Below, piece after piece: positions 38,470-47,853 of a DNA stretch of 64,000 nt (position 1 is its first letter; every line of letters starts with the position of its first letter). The position numbers were made by a program, and so were the translations under genes. The notes beneath the pieces were generated by a model. The model had not been told where the DNA came from. It did no database searches and saw nothing but the letters and a program-made list of their open reading frames with translations. The stretch covers positions 62,001 to 126,000 of the forward strand of contig NZ_WHOD01000067.1 in the NCBI RefSeq assembly GCF_013141765.1, written 5' to 3'. This DNA comes from Paenibacillus foliorum. Lineage in GTDB: Bacteria > Bacillota > Bacilli > Paenibacillales > NBRC-103111.

Positions 38470-39339
38470 ATGAATCATTCGATGATTAATTCATCCGTAT
38501 CCATGCATGCGTTACAGCAAAAGCTGGATATGTTATCCAATAACATTGCTAACATTAACACAACGGGCTACAAGCGCAAGGAAGCATCGTTTCAAGACGT
38601 ACTAACTAGCGTAAAACAGCAGCCGAAGGGTTTTGAGAAGGAAGGCCGGTTATCTCCATTAGGGTATAACCAAGGCTGGGGATCGAGGCTCGTGCAAGCT
38701 CAATTGAACATGGCGCAGGGTTCTCTTCAAGCAACGAATAGTTCCTTGGATCTTGCCATTGAAGGCAATGGTTTGTTTGAAATTAATAGTTTCACACGTG
38801 ATGCCAATAACAACTTGGTGCCGCGTACGATTTGGTCACGTAATGGCTCGTTTGAACTGACTCCTTCGACGGATCCGGCCAATCGTGATATGTTTTTAAC
38901 TACAAAGGATGGTCAATATGTAGTGGGTACAGATAACAACCCCATTCGCGTCCCTGTAGATCACCGTGTACAATTTCAAACAGATGGCAAAGTTGTTGCC
39001 TATAGTGAAATCGATAAGCTAGCACCTCCTATAGATGTAGGCCAAATTAAGCTGGTGCGTGTTATTCGTCCGCAGGTCTTGCAGCAGCTAGGTGATAATT
39101 TATATGATTTACCGAATGGTATTGCTAACCGTGAAGATGTGCTGCAGACTCTTGACGCTAACAATAACATAGTTGACCCGATAAGGGTGAGACAGGGCTT
39201 TTTGGAGAATTCCAATGTTACACTGGCCGATGAAATGACGGATTTGCTGCAAGTGCAGCGCGCATTTCAATTAAATTCACGAGCCGTTACTTCTTCGGAT
39301 ACGATGATGGGCATTGCGAACAACTTACGCAACGGCTAA
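38470..39339 (+). CDS. flhP: Flagellar hook-basal body protein FlhP (rod protein family)
   Basis: Paralogue of FlhO. N-terminal MHALQQKLDMLSNNIANINTTGYKRKEA and C-terminal LADEMTDLLQVQRAFQLNSRAVTSSD mark the rod/hook family. ATG 38470 follows AGGAGG at 5 bases. The in-frame GTG-type start at 38428 is upstream of that site. 289 residues. Confidence 0.92.
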   Translation: MNHSMINSSVSMHALQQKLDMLSNNIANINTTGYKRKEASFQDVLTSVKQQPKGFEKEGRLSPLGYNQGWGSRLVQAQLNMAQGSLQATNSSLDLAIEGNGLFEINSFTRDANNNLVPRTIWSRNGSFELTPSTDPANRDMFLTTKDGQYVVGTDNNPIRVPVDHRVQFQTDGKVVAYSEIDKLAPPIDVGQIKLVRVIRPQVLQQLGDNLYDLPNGIANREDVLQTLDANNNIVDPIRVRQGFLENSNVTLADEMTDLLQVQRAFQLNSRAVTSSDTMMGIANNLRNG

Positions 39340-39367
39340 CGGAACGATTGAAGTGAGGTAGGTACGC

Positions 39368-39589
39368 ATGGCGGAAACGGAACAGAAAAAGGCTAAGAAC
39401 CCGTCTTCAAAAAAGCGGAGACGAACGATCTGGTTGGTAACCCAATGGGTAGGTATTCCCGTTTTGTCTATAGCGGCACTTGCGGTCGGCTTAGTAATCG
39501 GTTATGTCTACTTAGGTAAGCGTCCGTTGGAAGATGTATATGAAATTGAAACGTGGCGCCACTTGTATGACTTGGTATTTGCACAGTAG
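39368..39589 (+). CDS. EpuA-family small membrane protein (annotated as RNA polymerase subunit beta)
   Basis: 73 residues: a highly basic N-terminus (KKAKNPSSKKRRRT), one membrane helix (about 23-50), and a short tail GKRPLEDVYEIETWRHLYDLVF. This matches the EpuA family (PF11772), which databases often label DNA-directed RNA polymerase subunit beta. That label is misleading because there is no polymerase domain. It follows flhP by 28 bases and is probably in its operon. Function unknown. Confidence 0.75.
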   Translation: MAETEQKKAKNPSSKKRRRTIWLVTQWVGIPVLSIAALAVGLVIGYVYLGKRPLEDVYEIETWRHLYDLVFAQ

Positions 39590-39603
39590 AATAGAAGGAC
39601 TCG

Positions 39604-39630
39604 AACTCCCTAGGCAGGGAGTTTTATTTT
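39604..39630 (+). terminator. Intrinsic terminator of the flhO-flhP operon
   Basis: AACTCCCT pairs with AGGGAGTT, with a T-rich tail TTATTTTT. Confidence 0.8.
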
Positions 39631-39698
39631 TGCCCTAACAACGCTATAATGTAAGGATGGGATGTATACCCAATTGATATGGGGGGAGACAAGAATAG

Positions 39699-40223
39699 AT
39701 GTGGAACCTACCCAATTTATTAACACTATGCCGGTTTTTCCTCATTCCCATGTATTTGCTTGTATTTGAAGCCGGTTATATTAAAACAGCTTTTTTCATT
39801 CTGTTGTTGGCTGGGTTGACAGATGTGTTAGACGGGTATCTTGCACGTAAGCGGAGACAGATAACGCAACTAGGCAGCATGCTTGACCCCCTGGCTGATA
39901 AATCTATGATGATTGCAGTCATCCTCTCGCTTGTTTTTTCCAAGATGATACCTTGGGAAGCGGCAGCGGCCATGTTTCTTCGCGATGCGGGGATGATAGT
40001 CGGTTCGGCCTTCTTTCATTTTCGTGGCAAGCAGACGGTTCCTGCTAATGTTATGGGCAAGTTGACTACGGTGCTGTATTACCTGGCTATTCTTCTAATT
40101 ATCTTCGAATTTCCCTATGCAATAGCGTGTTTATGGATCGTAATCATTATTTCTTTTCTAACTTCGTTTATTTATATTTTTCAATTTAAAAGCCTTAACA
40201 AGAATGAGAGTGAAAATTCCTAG
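39699..40223 (+). CDS. CDP-alcohol phosphatidyltransferase (PgsA-like)
   Basis: Integral membrane enzyme moving a phosphatidyl group from CDP-diacylglycerol to an alcohol, by family either glycerol-3-phosphate or another polyol. The catalytic motif D-G-x2-A-R-x8-G-x3-D-x3-D is present as DGYLARKRRQITQLGSMLDPLADK near residues 48-71. Five or six membrane segments. 174 residues, slightly short. The main pgsA of Firmicutes usually sits near cinA-recA, so this may be a second paralogue. Specificity cannot be read from the sequence. Confidence 0.85.
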   Translation: MWNLPNLLTLCRFFLIPMYLLVFEAGYIKTAFFILLLAGLTDVLDGYLARKRRQITQLGSMLDPLADKSMMIAVILSLVFSKMIPWEAAAAMFLRDAGMIVGSAFFHFRGKQTVPANVMGKLTTVLYYLAILLIIFEFPYAIACLWIVIIISFLTSFIYIFQFKSLNKNESENS

Positions 40224-40499
40224 GCTTCATATTAGGATAGCTGGGCTTCGACCTAAAGCCTGCTAAGGCAGTCAACTGCCGTGACACGAGAGCTATGCGT
40301 TTCAAACAGCGCTGTTCTTGTGATTTTGATGTGAATCGGGCGGTAATTTAAAAAGAGCTTAGGTCCAGCTCGCCACTCCATGGCAATCTGTACATAAGCT
40401 CCCTTATATCAACCTTCATTACTGCAGATCAGAAGGGATAACCCTAGTGTAAGTTGAATGGACAGATTTTATACTAAATCGTGAAAGGAGCATTTAACA
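40224..40499 (+). other. Intergenic region with several potential RNA stems
   Basis: 276 bases with no gene. Possible pairings include GGCAG/CTGCC around TCAA (40267-40280) and a competing CTGC/GCAG hairpin (40260-40271). Others are CACGAG (40285-40290) with CTTGTG (40317-40322), GAGCT/AGCTC around TAGGTCC (40355-40371), and a long-range GACCTAAAGC with GCTTAGGTC. No T-box, FapR box or known riboswitch was recognised. Confidence 0.4.
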
Positions 40500-40931
40500 A
40501 TGTTAGATGCCACACAAATTCAAGAGATAATACCGCATCGTCACCCTTTTTTGCTAGTTGATCGAATTTTAGAGATGGAGCCAGGGGTAAGAGCAACAGG
40601 CTTGAAGAATGTAACCATTAACGAGCCGTTTTTTGCGGGGCATTTTCCATCCTATCCAGTTATGCCAGGAGTTCTTATAGTTGAGGCCTTGGCTCAAGTC
40701 GGCAGCGTTGCCATGCTATCTCTGGAAGCAAATCGCGGGAAATTGGGCTTTTTTGCAGGAATTAATGATTTTCGCTTCAGGGGACAGGTTGTTCCAGGAG
40801 ACACATTAATTCTTGAAGTAACTATTACCCGCTTAAAAGGTCCGATTGGTAAAGGTCAGGCTGTAGCCAAAGTCGGAGATAAAGTAGTTGCAGAAGGTGA
40901 ATTAATGTTTGCTCTATCGGATCCCAAATAA
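40500..40931 (+). CDS. fabZ: 3-hydroxyacyl-[acyl-carrier-protein] dehydratase FabZ
   Basis: Dehydrates 3-hydroxyacyl-ACP in fatty acid elongation. The hot-dog fold shows the catalytic histidine in [14 protein letters not shown] and the glutamate in [13 protein letters not shown], with [11 protein letters not shown] between. 143 residues. AAAGGAG precedes the ATG. Equivalent of B. subtilis ywpB, also downstream of flhP. Confidence 0.96.
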   Translation: MLDATQIQEIIPHRHPFLLVDRILEMEPGVRATGLKNVTINEPFFAGHFPSYPVMPGVLIVEALAQVGSVAMLSLEANRGKLGFFAGINDFRFRGQVVPGDTLILEVTITRLKGPIGKGQAVAKVGDKVVAEGELMFALSDPK

Positions 40932-41015
40932 ATAAGTTGCAATATTTGTTGGGCTTCAGTAAATAGCCATGTTTGGAAAAACAAAATAATCTAATTGAGA
41001 TAAGGGAGTTAGATC

Positions 41016-42719
41016 ATGACTATAGAGCTTCGTATTCAAGAACAATATCAGCTATGGATGAACGACCCAGCTATCGATGACAACACCAAGTTGGAGTTAA
41101 AAGGTATTGCCAATGAGCCGAAAGAAATTGAGGATCGTTTCTATCGTGACCTTGAGTTTGGTACAGGAGGCCTCCGTGGGGTTATTGGTGCAGGTACGAA
41201 TCGAATTAATTTATATACCGTTGGAAGAGCGACACAAGGTCTAGCGCAATTTATTAAGAAGTCACAAAAATCTAGCCCATCTGCTGTTATAGCTTATGAT
41301 TCCCGCAATCAATCTCCAGAATTCGCTTTAGAAGCAGCCAAAGTATTGGCAGGCAACGGTATTAAAGCCTATGTTTTCGAATCATTGCGTCCTACACCAG
41401 AGTTGTCTTATGCCGTAAGAGCTTTGAAGGCCGATGCAGGCATTGTTGTTACAGCAAGCCATAATCCTCCGGAATATAACGGTTATAAGGTATATGGGGC
41501 GGATGGCGGACAATTGGTGCCAGAGCAAGCAGAGCAGGTCATTGCTGAAATACAGAAGGTACAGTCCTTCTCTGATGTGCAGCGGGAAACGCGGCTACAA
41601 GCAGAGACCAAAGGTCTTCTTCAGTGGGTCGGTCAAGATCTGGATGAATCCTACACTCAAGCTGTTACAGCGGTTAGCCTTAATTCGGATATCGTAAAAC
41701 AGATGAGCGATAATTTCCGTATTGTGTTTACTCCTTTACATGGAGCAGGGAATTTATCGGTAAGGGCTGTGCTGCAAGCGATTGGTTTTGAGCAGGTGAG
41801 CGTGGTAGCAGAGCAGGAGCTGCCTGATGCTAAATTTAGCACAGTAAAATCGCCGAACCCAGAGGAAAAGGATGCTTTTTCACTTGCTATTCGTCTAGCT
41901 AAGCAGGTTGACGCTGATATTATTATTGGGACAGATCCTGACTGTGACCGGATGGGCGCTGTTGTGAAGGACGCGGATGGGGAGTACTTTGTGTTGACCG
42001 GTAACCAGTCGGGTGCCATTATGGTCGACTATTTGCTAAGCAGTTTGAAGCAGCGCCAAGCCTTGCCGCAGAATGGTGTTGTTATCAAAACCATAGTAAC
42101 AAGTGAAATGGGTGCTGCGGTAGCGGAGCATTACGGAGTTGAGACCTTAAACACTCTGACAGGCTTCAAGTATATCGGAGAGAAAATGACGCAATTCGAA
42201 GCAACGAAGGAAGCGGAATTTTTGTTCGGATATGAGGAAAGCTACGGTTATTTGGCAGGTAATTACGCGAGAGATAAGGATGCTGTCATTGCATCCATGT
42301 TGATTTGTGAAGCTGCTGCCTATTATAAAAACCAAGGTAAAACCTTGTATGAGGTATTGCAGGAGTTGTATGAGCGTCATGGATATTTCTTGGAAAAGCT
42401 GGAGTCACGGACTTTAAAAGGTAAAGACGGTGTAGAGCAGATCCAAGCGATTATGGAAGATTGGCGCAGCGAGCCACCCGTTGAAATCAATGGGCAGCAA
42501 GTTGCCAAAGTGGAAGATTTCTCACTAGGCCTTTACGGATTACCGATTGAAAATGTATTGAAATATACACTGGCAGATAATTCGTGGTTTTGCTTGCGTC
42601 CTTCGGGTACAGAGCCCAAAATTAAAGTGTATTTTGCTGTGAGAGGTGACTCTGCCCAAGCAGCAGAAGATACGGTTCGCGGATTGGTAACTGCAGTAAT
42701 GAGCCGGGTAGACCAATAA
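41016..42719 (+). CDS. pgcA: Phosphoglucomutase/phosphomannomutase (alpha-D-phosphohexomutase)
   Basis: Interconverts hexose 1- and 6-phosphates, supplying glucose 1-phosphate for glycolipid and wall polymer precursors. The phosphoserine is S148 in VVTASHNPPEYNGYK. The Mg loop is GTDPDCDRMG, the sugar loop GYEESYGYL, and the phosphate-binding loop RPSGTEPKIK near the end. 567 residues, normal for the PgcA type. GGGAG ribosome site. Confidence 0.93.
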   Translation: MTIELRIQEQYQLWMNDPAIDDNTKLELKGIANEPKEIEDRFYRDLEFGTGGLRGVIGAGTNRINLYTVGRATQGLAQFIKKSQKSSPSAVIAYDSRNQSPEFALEAAKVLAGNGIKAYVFESLRPTPELSYAVRALKADAGIVVTASHNPPEYNGYKVYGADGGQLVPEQAEQVIAEIQKVQSFSDVQRETRLQAETKGLLQWVGQDLDESYTQAVTAVSLNSDIVKQMSDNFRIVFTPLHGAGNLSVRAVLQAIGFEQVSVVAEQELPDAKFSTVKSPNPEEKDAFSLAIRLAKQVDADIIIGTDPDCDRMGAVVKDADGEYFVLTGNQSGAIMVDYLLSSLKQRQALPQNGVVIKTIVTSEMGAAVAEHYGVETLNTLTGFKYIGEKMTQFEATKEAEFLFGYEESYGYLAGNYARDKDAVIASMLICEAAAYYKNQGKTLYEVLQELYERHGYFLEKLESRTLKGKDGVEQIQAIMEDWRSEPPVEINGQQVAKVEDFSLGLYGLPIENVLKYTLADNSWFCLRPSGTEPKIKVYFAVRGDSAQAAEDTVRGLVTAVMSRVDQ

Positions 42720-42741
42720 TAATTATTAATTAGGAGTGGGC

Positions 42742-44814
42742 ATGTTGAGCGGGCGTTACTTACAATGGAACCGGTTAGGCTTAAAATGGTTGTGGTGGCT
42801 GGTAATCCTCGGGGTGTTGGCCTCCCTTCCTTTAGCTTATAACAGAAATCAAACAGAAGAAGACACTGCACGTAAAGTAGAGTTCGCATTCGACTATCGT
42901 GACTTGCTCGAAATCTCCAATTTTCAGACGGATCCGAGAGCGTTTGTTACAGATCATTTAAAACAGCTGCAAAAAGCAGGCGTACATTCCATGGCGGTAT
43001 ATGAAACTACGCTCTCTGAATTGAGACTTTCCCGCCGTATTGAGGTGTTCTCCTCTCATGAAGCAATGGCGTTAACACAAACTCCAATTTCACCAAATGA
43101 GAATTTTACTTATATCTTATTTGCTGAAAAAGAAGCACAGGATAAGCTGCAGCCGTTGATACTGGACACCTTTTCTAGTTTAAAAGTAAAAACACGTCCG
43201 TGGAGCTTTAAGAACCAAGCAGGTATGATTATTGAAATGGGGCAGGAGGAAGCCATGCTCCAAACCATGGATCCTGATCCTATTTCGCTTCAATTGTTGA
43301 AGCAGCAAGGCTTCCAGATTATCGTTCGGTTATCCAACCGCAGACCTTTCGATGCAGTACGGATGGATAATCTGTTAGCACAGCTGCAGCAGTATGGAAT
43401 CAAAAGATTTATTATTGATGGTGAAACGGTTCCTGGTTATATTAACGATACGCGCCTAGAAAATATCGATACAATGGCTGATCTAATGAAGAAGCATAAT
43501 ATGGGATTAGCCAACATTGAGTTGCAGAAAACGCAGCAAAAGGGCTTTAACCGACTTTCGAAGATGCTGGGCTATAATGTGGTCCGTCTGCATTCGTTTA
43601 CCGAAAGAGATGGAGAAAAGCTTACGGAGAACCTGACCGAGCAAGAATTGAAGGAGCGCGTTCAAGGTGTTGCTGACCGGTTTGTGCTGGCGGTGAAAGA
43701 CCGTAACATCCGAATTGTGTTTCTGAATGCAAGAGCAGTAAAAAATTTGGATAAAGGGAAAATCCTTCACCCTATGGATGCTCTTTATGACAGCCTTGAT
43801 GGACAAGATGGAGCTATTCCGCGGATCAAGGAAGCTGGATTTACGATAGGAATTGCGGAGAAATTCCAGCCGATGTATCCAGGTTGGCTGCAAGCAGCCA
43901 AAGGCTTCGTATGGCTAGGAGCAGTTGCTATAATTGCGCTGACAATTTCGTATTTCATCTCCGAAATCACGCTGCTTGCCTTCATCTTAGGCTTGATTGG
44001 ATCTGCAGGCTTGTATGTGCTCTCACCCAGTTTGTTTGCGCAAGGCCTTGCTCTTGCCGCGGGGACGTGTGCCCCTACATTAGCAACGATGCTTGCCATT
44101 CGAACAGCGCGGCAAAGGGCTCAAGCTAAGAAAGTAAGCTCAGCTGGTGCTCATTTAGGGTTTGCGATCCTGCTTTTACTACGAACTGCCCTAATTTCGG
44201 TAATTGGGGCCTGCTTTATCGTGGCCTTGCTCAATCAGATTACCTATTTGCTTGTTCTGGAGCAATTTAGGGGCGTTAGTGCTCTTCATTTGGTTCCAAT
44301 CGTGCTAGCCGCTATTTATTGGCTGCTGTTTAGCGATGAGCTGTCGCATAAAGATAAGCTTGCCAAAGGCAGAAAGCTTCTTTCTTCTTATATTAGCGTG
44401 CTCTGGATGATCGGTGCTATTGTAATAGCTGCTGTAGGCTTTTATTACTTATCCCGAACAGGCAATGAGGGACAAGCTTCTACATTTGAAAAGCTGTTCC
44501 GCTCGTTTTTGGAGAATACGCTTGGCATACGTCCGCGTACCAAGGAGTTCTTGATCGCGCACCCGTTATTTTTACTTGGTGCTTACTTATGTGTAAAATA
44601 CCGCAGTGCTGTGCTTCTAATATTGATCGGCGTTATTGGACAAGCCTCTATGGTTGATACATTTGCCCATCTTCACACACCGCTGCATATTTCTTTTATA
44701 CGTGATATTTATGGTTTATTGTTCGGGATACCTATTGGAATTGTTGTTATTATCGCGTGGGAGATTGTTACAAGGAGTTGGCGTCGTTGGACACCATTGC
44801 TACAAAAAGGATAG
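42742..44814 (+). CDS. DUF5693 family multi-pass membrane protein
   Basis: Large membrane protein of unknown function. An N-terminal anchor (about 12-32) precedes a roughly 350-residue extracytoplasmic domain with segments such as FDYRDLLEISNFQ and NLTEQELKERVQGVADRF. About ten hydrophobic segments follow, from residue 390 to the end. The layout resembles membrane proteins of surface-glycan export, but no transferase or polymerase motif is seen. ATG 42742 is 5 bases after TAGGAG, and GTG 42736 is an alternative. Its end overlaps csaB by 28 bases, which implies translational coupling and a shared pathway. Confidence 0.8.
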   Translation: MLSGRYLQWNRLGLKWLWWLVILGVLASLPLAYNRNQTEEDTARKVEFAFDYRDLLEISNFQTDPRAFVTDHLKQLQKAGVHSMAVYETTLSELRLSRRIEVFSSHEAMALTQTPISPNENFTYILFAEKEAQDKLQPLILDTFSSLKVKTRPWSFKNQAGMIIEMGQEEAMLQTMDPDPISLQLLKQQGFQIIVRLSNRRPFDAVRMDNLLAQLQQYGIKRFIIDGETVPGYINDTRLENIDTMADLMKKHNMGLANIELQKTQQKGFNRLSKMLGYNVVRLHSFTERDGEKLTENLTEQELKERVQGVADRFVLAVKDRNIRIVFLNARAVKNLDKGKILHPMDALYDSLDGQDGAIPRIKEAGFTIGIAEKFQPMYPGWLQAAKGFVWLGAVAIIALTISYFISEITLLAFILGLIGSAGLYVLSPSLFAQGLALAAGTCAPTLATMLAIRTARQRAQAKKVSSAGAHLGFAILLLLRTALISVIGACFIVALLNQITYLLVLEQFRGVSALHLVPIVLAAIYWLLFSDELSHKDKLAKGRKLLSSYISVLWMIGAIVIAAVGFYYLSRTGNEGQASTFEKLFRSFLENTLGIRPRTKEFLIAHPLFLLGAYLCVKYRSAVLLILIGVIGQASMVDTFAHLHTPLHISFIRDIYGLLFGIPIGIVVIIAWEIVTRSWRRWTPLLQKG

Positions 44815-45899
44815 TATTGTCCGGCTACTACGGTTTCGACAACAGCGGTGATGAAGCCGTTCTTCAATCGATCCTGCTAGCATTGGAGGAACAAGGACGG
44901 GCCCAGGGAATTCGATTAATTCCTGTGGTTCTGTCCATTGACCCAGCCAAAACGCAGAAAACCTACGGCGTCGAAGCTGTGCACAGAATGAAGCTTGGAG
45001 AGCTAGTTCGGGCGATTCGGGGTGCAGATGGGCTAATTAGCGGTGGCGGAAGTCTTCTCCAAGATGAAACGGGCTTCAAAACCATCCCTTATTACTTAGC
45101 CGTGCTCAAACTCGCGCAGTGGCTGGGAAAACCGACATTTATATACTCACAGGGGATTGGACCGGTTCATCGACCGATGTTTTTCAGTTGGATCCGAGGG
45201 GTTTTTAATAAGTGTCGGTTTGTGTCCGTTCGTGATCAGGAATCAAAACAGCTGCTACAGAAAATGAATGTCACCAAAGAAGTAATGGTTGTACCTGATC
45301 CTGTAATGGGCATGCCGTTAGCATCAACTGGACATCAAGTAGAGGATTTGCCCAAAGGTGCAACTTCCGTAGTTGGAGTCTCCTTACGCTTTTGGAATCA
45401 GGACCGTTCAGAGTTGAAGGCAATTTCAGAAGCAATAGCGTTGATTTTGGAGCAGAGCGATGTTCACGTTCGGTTTTTGCCATTTCATCTTCCTTCAGAT
45501 ACAGCGGCTTCGGAGTATGTCATCGGGCTTTTGGACCCTAAGTACCACGCACGCATAACGATTGCCGATAATGTGACTCATCCACAGCACATGCTTTCAG
45601 AAGTTAGCCGCTGCCACCTGTTGATCGGAATGCGGCTGCACTCTCTGATTTATGGCGCTTCTCAGCAGGTGCCGATGATCGGTATTTCTTATGATCCGAA
45701 GATTGATCAATTTTTAAACCGACTCGATATGGCCGCTGCTGCTGATACTAAGTTGATTCATGCAGAGGTAGTAGCGTCGGAAGCATTGCAGTTGCTGAGG
45801 GAACGAGAAGCATGGCAGAGGCTGAAAAAGCCGCTTATCGATCGCTTGAAAAGTGAAGCCCAGAGGCCGGCTGAGCAAATTGCGTCTTTCTTCAAATAA
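44787..45899 (+). CDS. csaB: Polysaccharide pyruvyl transferase CsaB
   Basis: Transfers pyruvate as a ketal to ManNAc in the secondary cell wall polymer, creating the ligand recognised by SLH domains. Family features are the opening VLSGYYGFDNSGDEAVLQ, GADGLISGGGSLLQDETG, YSQGIGPVHRP, and the C-terminal RLHSLIYGASQQVPMIGISYDPKI. TTG 44787 has AAGGAG at 9 bases and matches the domain start. The in-frame GTG 44757 lies deeper in the upstream gene. 370 residues. Confidence 0.92.
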   Translation: MDTIATKRIVLSGYYGFDNSGDEAVLQSILLALEEQGRAQGIRLIPVVLSIDPAKTQKTYGVEAVHRMKLGELVRAIRGADGLISGGGSLLQDETGFKTIPYYLAVLKLAQWLGKPTFIYSQGIGPVHRPMFFSWIRGVFNKCRFVSVRDQESKQLLQKMNVTKEVMVVPDPVMGMPLASTGHQVEDLPKGATSVVGVSLRFWNQDRSELKAISEAIALILEQSDVHVRFLPFHLPSDTAASEYVIGLLDPKYHARITIADNVTHPQHMLSEVSRCHLLIGMRLHSLIYGASQQVPMIGISYDPKIDQFLNRLDMAAAADTKLIHAEVVASEALQLLREREAWQRLKKPLIDRLKSEAQRPAEQIASFFK

Positions 45900-46104
45900 T
45901 GCTGCCTAAGAATAAACAAGACCTTAATCCGGCACTCTAAGATTAGCTACAGAAAGAAAACTTGCAGAAACCTTGAAATTTACTATGAAAACAACCCAAA
46001 AGCCCATTTTTTTACTCAAAATGATAGTGGTATTACGGGCTTAAAGCGAGTATAATTTGAGTTGTTTGGGGCTTTTTATAGAAAAAGGGGCTGTGTTAAT
46101 AAAA

Positions 46105-47214
46105 ATGAATGTATTGTACGGAGTTGGCTTTGTCGCCGCTTGCTTGATTGCCCTCCTGATGACGCCTTTAGTTAAGCGTTTTGCATTCTGGGTAGGAGCG
46201 GTTGACGCACCTAATCATAGGAAGGTACATAGCCGGATTATGCCTAGACTGGGTGGGCTCGCTATTTTTATGGCATTTGTAGGAGCCTATTTTGTTGTTT
46301 CACCAGCTATGAGCTCAATTAATACGGACGTAGCATTAGGTTTATTGGTCGGAGGAACGATTATTGTAATTTTGGGTGCTTTGGATGACCGGTTTGATCT
46401 GTCCCCCAAAGTAAAGCTGCTTGGACAAATCGTTGCGGCATGTGTTGTTGTATATTCGGGTGTAGTTATAGATCTGGTTAATGTCCCATTCGGCAACACG
46501 ACAATTTCTTTGACCTGGCTGGCCATTCCGCTTACAATTTTCTGGATTGTAGGAGTGACCAATGCAATTAATTTAATTGACGGACTGGATGGTTTATCGG
46601 CTGGTGTGTCTGGTATAGCTACTACAACCATTCTTATCTTGGCCTTAATGATGGGCAATGTTACCGTAGTGCTGTTGAGTGTTATATTACTTGGGAGCAT
46701 CGTTGGCTTCTTATTTTATAATTTTCATCCAGCCAAGATTTTTATGGGGGATTCCGGATCTCTGTTCCTTGGATTTAGCTTAGCAACGTTATCGATTCTT
46801 GGTTTTAAACAAGCTACCGTATTGTCCTTATTGGTTCCAATCATGATTCTAGGTGTCCCTCTATCAGATACATTCTTTGCTATTCTGCGACGTTGGGTTA
46901 ACAAGCTGCCTATTTCTAAGCCGGATAAGAGCCATCTACATCATTGTTTACTGCAGTTGGGCTTCAGCCATCGACTGACCGTGTTAATTATATATGGTAT
47001 TGCTTCTGTTTTCGGTGTTTCAGCGGTACTCTTGTCTTATATGTCAGATAAAGAAGCCATTTGGGGCGTAGTGCTTTTGATCGTTGTTCTGGTTGCTATT
47101 CTGGTTTTGGGCGCAGAGGCTATTGGCATCATCAGTCAAACAAAAAAGCCGGTGCTAAGGTTCTTGCAAAAGGTTCGGGTTATGCTCGGCGCGCGTTCTC
47201 GTATGACGAAATAA
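46105..47214 (+). CDS. tagO: Undecaprenyl-phosphate GlcNAc-1-phosphate transferase (TagO/WecA family)
   Basis: Loads GlcNAc-1-phosphate from UDP-GlcNAc onto undecaprenyl phosphate, the first step of teichoic acid or secondary wall polymer synthesis. About eleven hydrophobic segments. Motifs are VDAPNHRKVHSRIMPRLGG, GALDDRFDLSPKVKLLGQ, NAINLIDGLDGLSAG and FMGDSGSLFLGF, with KSHLHHCLLQLG for the sugar-binding loop. ATG 46105 is chosen, and GTG 46093 is possible given AAAAGGGG at 46085-46090. 369 residues. Its place by csaB suggests it starts the polymer that CsaB pyruvylates. Confidence 0.9.
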   Translation: MNVLYGVGFVAACLIALLMTPLVKRFAFWVGAVDAPNHRKVHSRIMPRLGGLAIFMAFVGAYFVVSPAMSSINTDVALGLLVGGTIIVILGALDDRFDLSPKVKLLGQIVAACVVVYSGVVIDLVNVPFGNTTISLTWLAIPLTIFWIVGVTNAINLIDGLDGLSAGVSGIATTTILILALMMGNVTVVLLSVILLGSIVGFLFYNFHPAKIFMGDSGSLFLGFSLATLSILGFKQATVLSLLVPIMILGVPLSDTFFAILRRWVNKLPISKPDKSHLHHCLLQLGFSHRLTVLIIYGIASVFGVSAVLLSYMSDKEAIWGVVLLIVVLVAILVLGAEAIGIISQTKKPVLRFLQKVRVMLGARSRMTK

Positions 47215-47223
47215 ATGAATTAA

Positions 47224-47280
47224 CTAAATAAATGAATGAACCCCAAACCTACTTGGTTTGGGGTTCATTCATTTATTTAG
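47224..47280 (+). terminator. Perfect 26-bp inverted repeat, probable bidirectional terminator
   Basis: The arm at 47224-47249 and the arm at 47255-47280 are perfect reverse complements across all 26 bases, with loop TACTT. The inner part is GC-rich (ACCCCAAACC side) and the outer part AT-rich. The T-rich 3' arm suits termination of tagO. The length and perfection exceed an ordinary terminator. Confidence 0.8.
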
Positions 47281-47853
47281 CGGTTATATATAGAAGGAAA
47301 CCATTATAAACTACTTACTAATTAACTTCTTCAGTGCGTTAAAACGCTTATGCAATGGGGGTTTAACTATTTATACGCGATGGAAAATAGTGAGTGATGA
47401 CGAAAGTGATAGATCGGGTGTATACTAAGTCCTGTAAGTGAGTGAGACAAATGAAGTGATAGACAAGAAGGAGCACTGGCTCACAAACGGCGCTTTGAAG
47501 AAAATTAAAAAGTTTTTTTCAAAGAGCGCAACTTTTCAAACGACACTGCGTTTAATACAGTGAAACACAAACAAAAGGCTAAAGACCAGTTATTGTTGGA
47601 TAAATTTCACAAAATAACCTCTTTACCTTACTAGTTTCGCAGTGTATAATGTATGAGGGCGCGCTAGTGCCTAGCCTATCATTCCTATTGTTTACTAGTT
47701 TCTGTGATCTTATACATCGCAGACCTTAAATAATTAATCATTTCGCTCAACTCTGGGAAGGGGGTGAATCGGCTAATGAGGGAATCGAGCTATAATTTAT
47801 CTAAACAAAACTCTCAACAACCGAAAGATATTCGAGGAGGAGAAAAAAAGGTT
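47281..47853 (+). other. Long intergenic leader of the SLH surface-protein gene
   Basis: After the palindrome, about 340 bases show no gene. A sigma-A promoter lies at 47622-47650, followed by a leader of about 195 bases. The leader holds an upstream start site (see the CDS at 47854). No riboswitch was recognised. Confidence 0.6.
47622..47650 (+). promoter_or_regulatory. Sigma-A promoter of the SLH surface-protein gene
   Basis: TTTACC (47622-47627), 17-base spacer, TATAAT (47645-47650). Confidence 0.65.

Noticed and set aside
39368-39589. RNA polymerase subunit label for the 73-residue EpuA-type protein
   Set aside because: The protein is a basic single-pass membrane peptide with no polymerase sequence. 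The name is a database carry-over.
40224-40499. FapR operator or T-box upstream of fabZ
   Set aside because: No FapR-type inverted repeat and no T-box sequence (GGGTGG-type) or specifier loop was recognisable.
45900-46104. Possible attenuator between csaB and tagO
   Set aside because: AAGCCC/GGGCTT and ACTCAAA/TTTGAGT matches are present but do not nest into a single convincing structure, and no clear promoter spacing was found.
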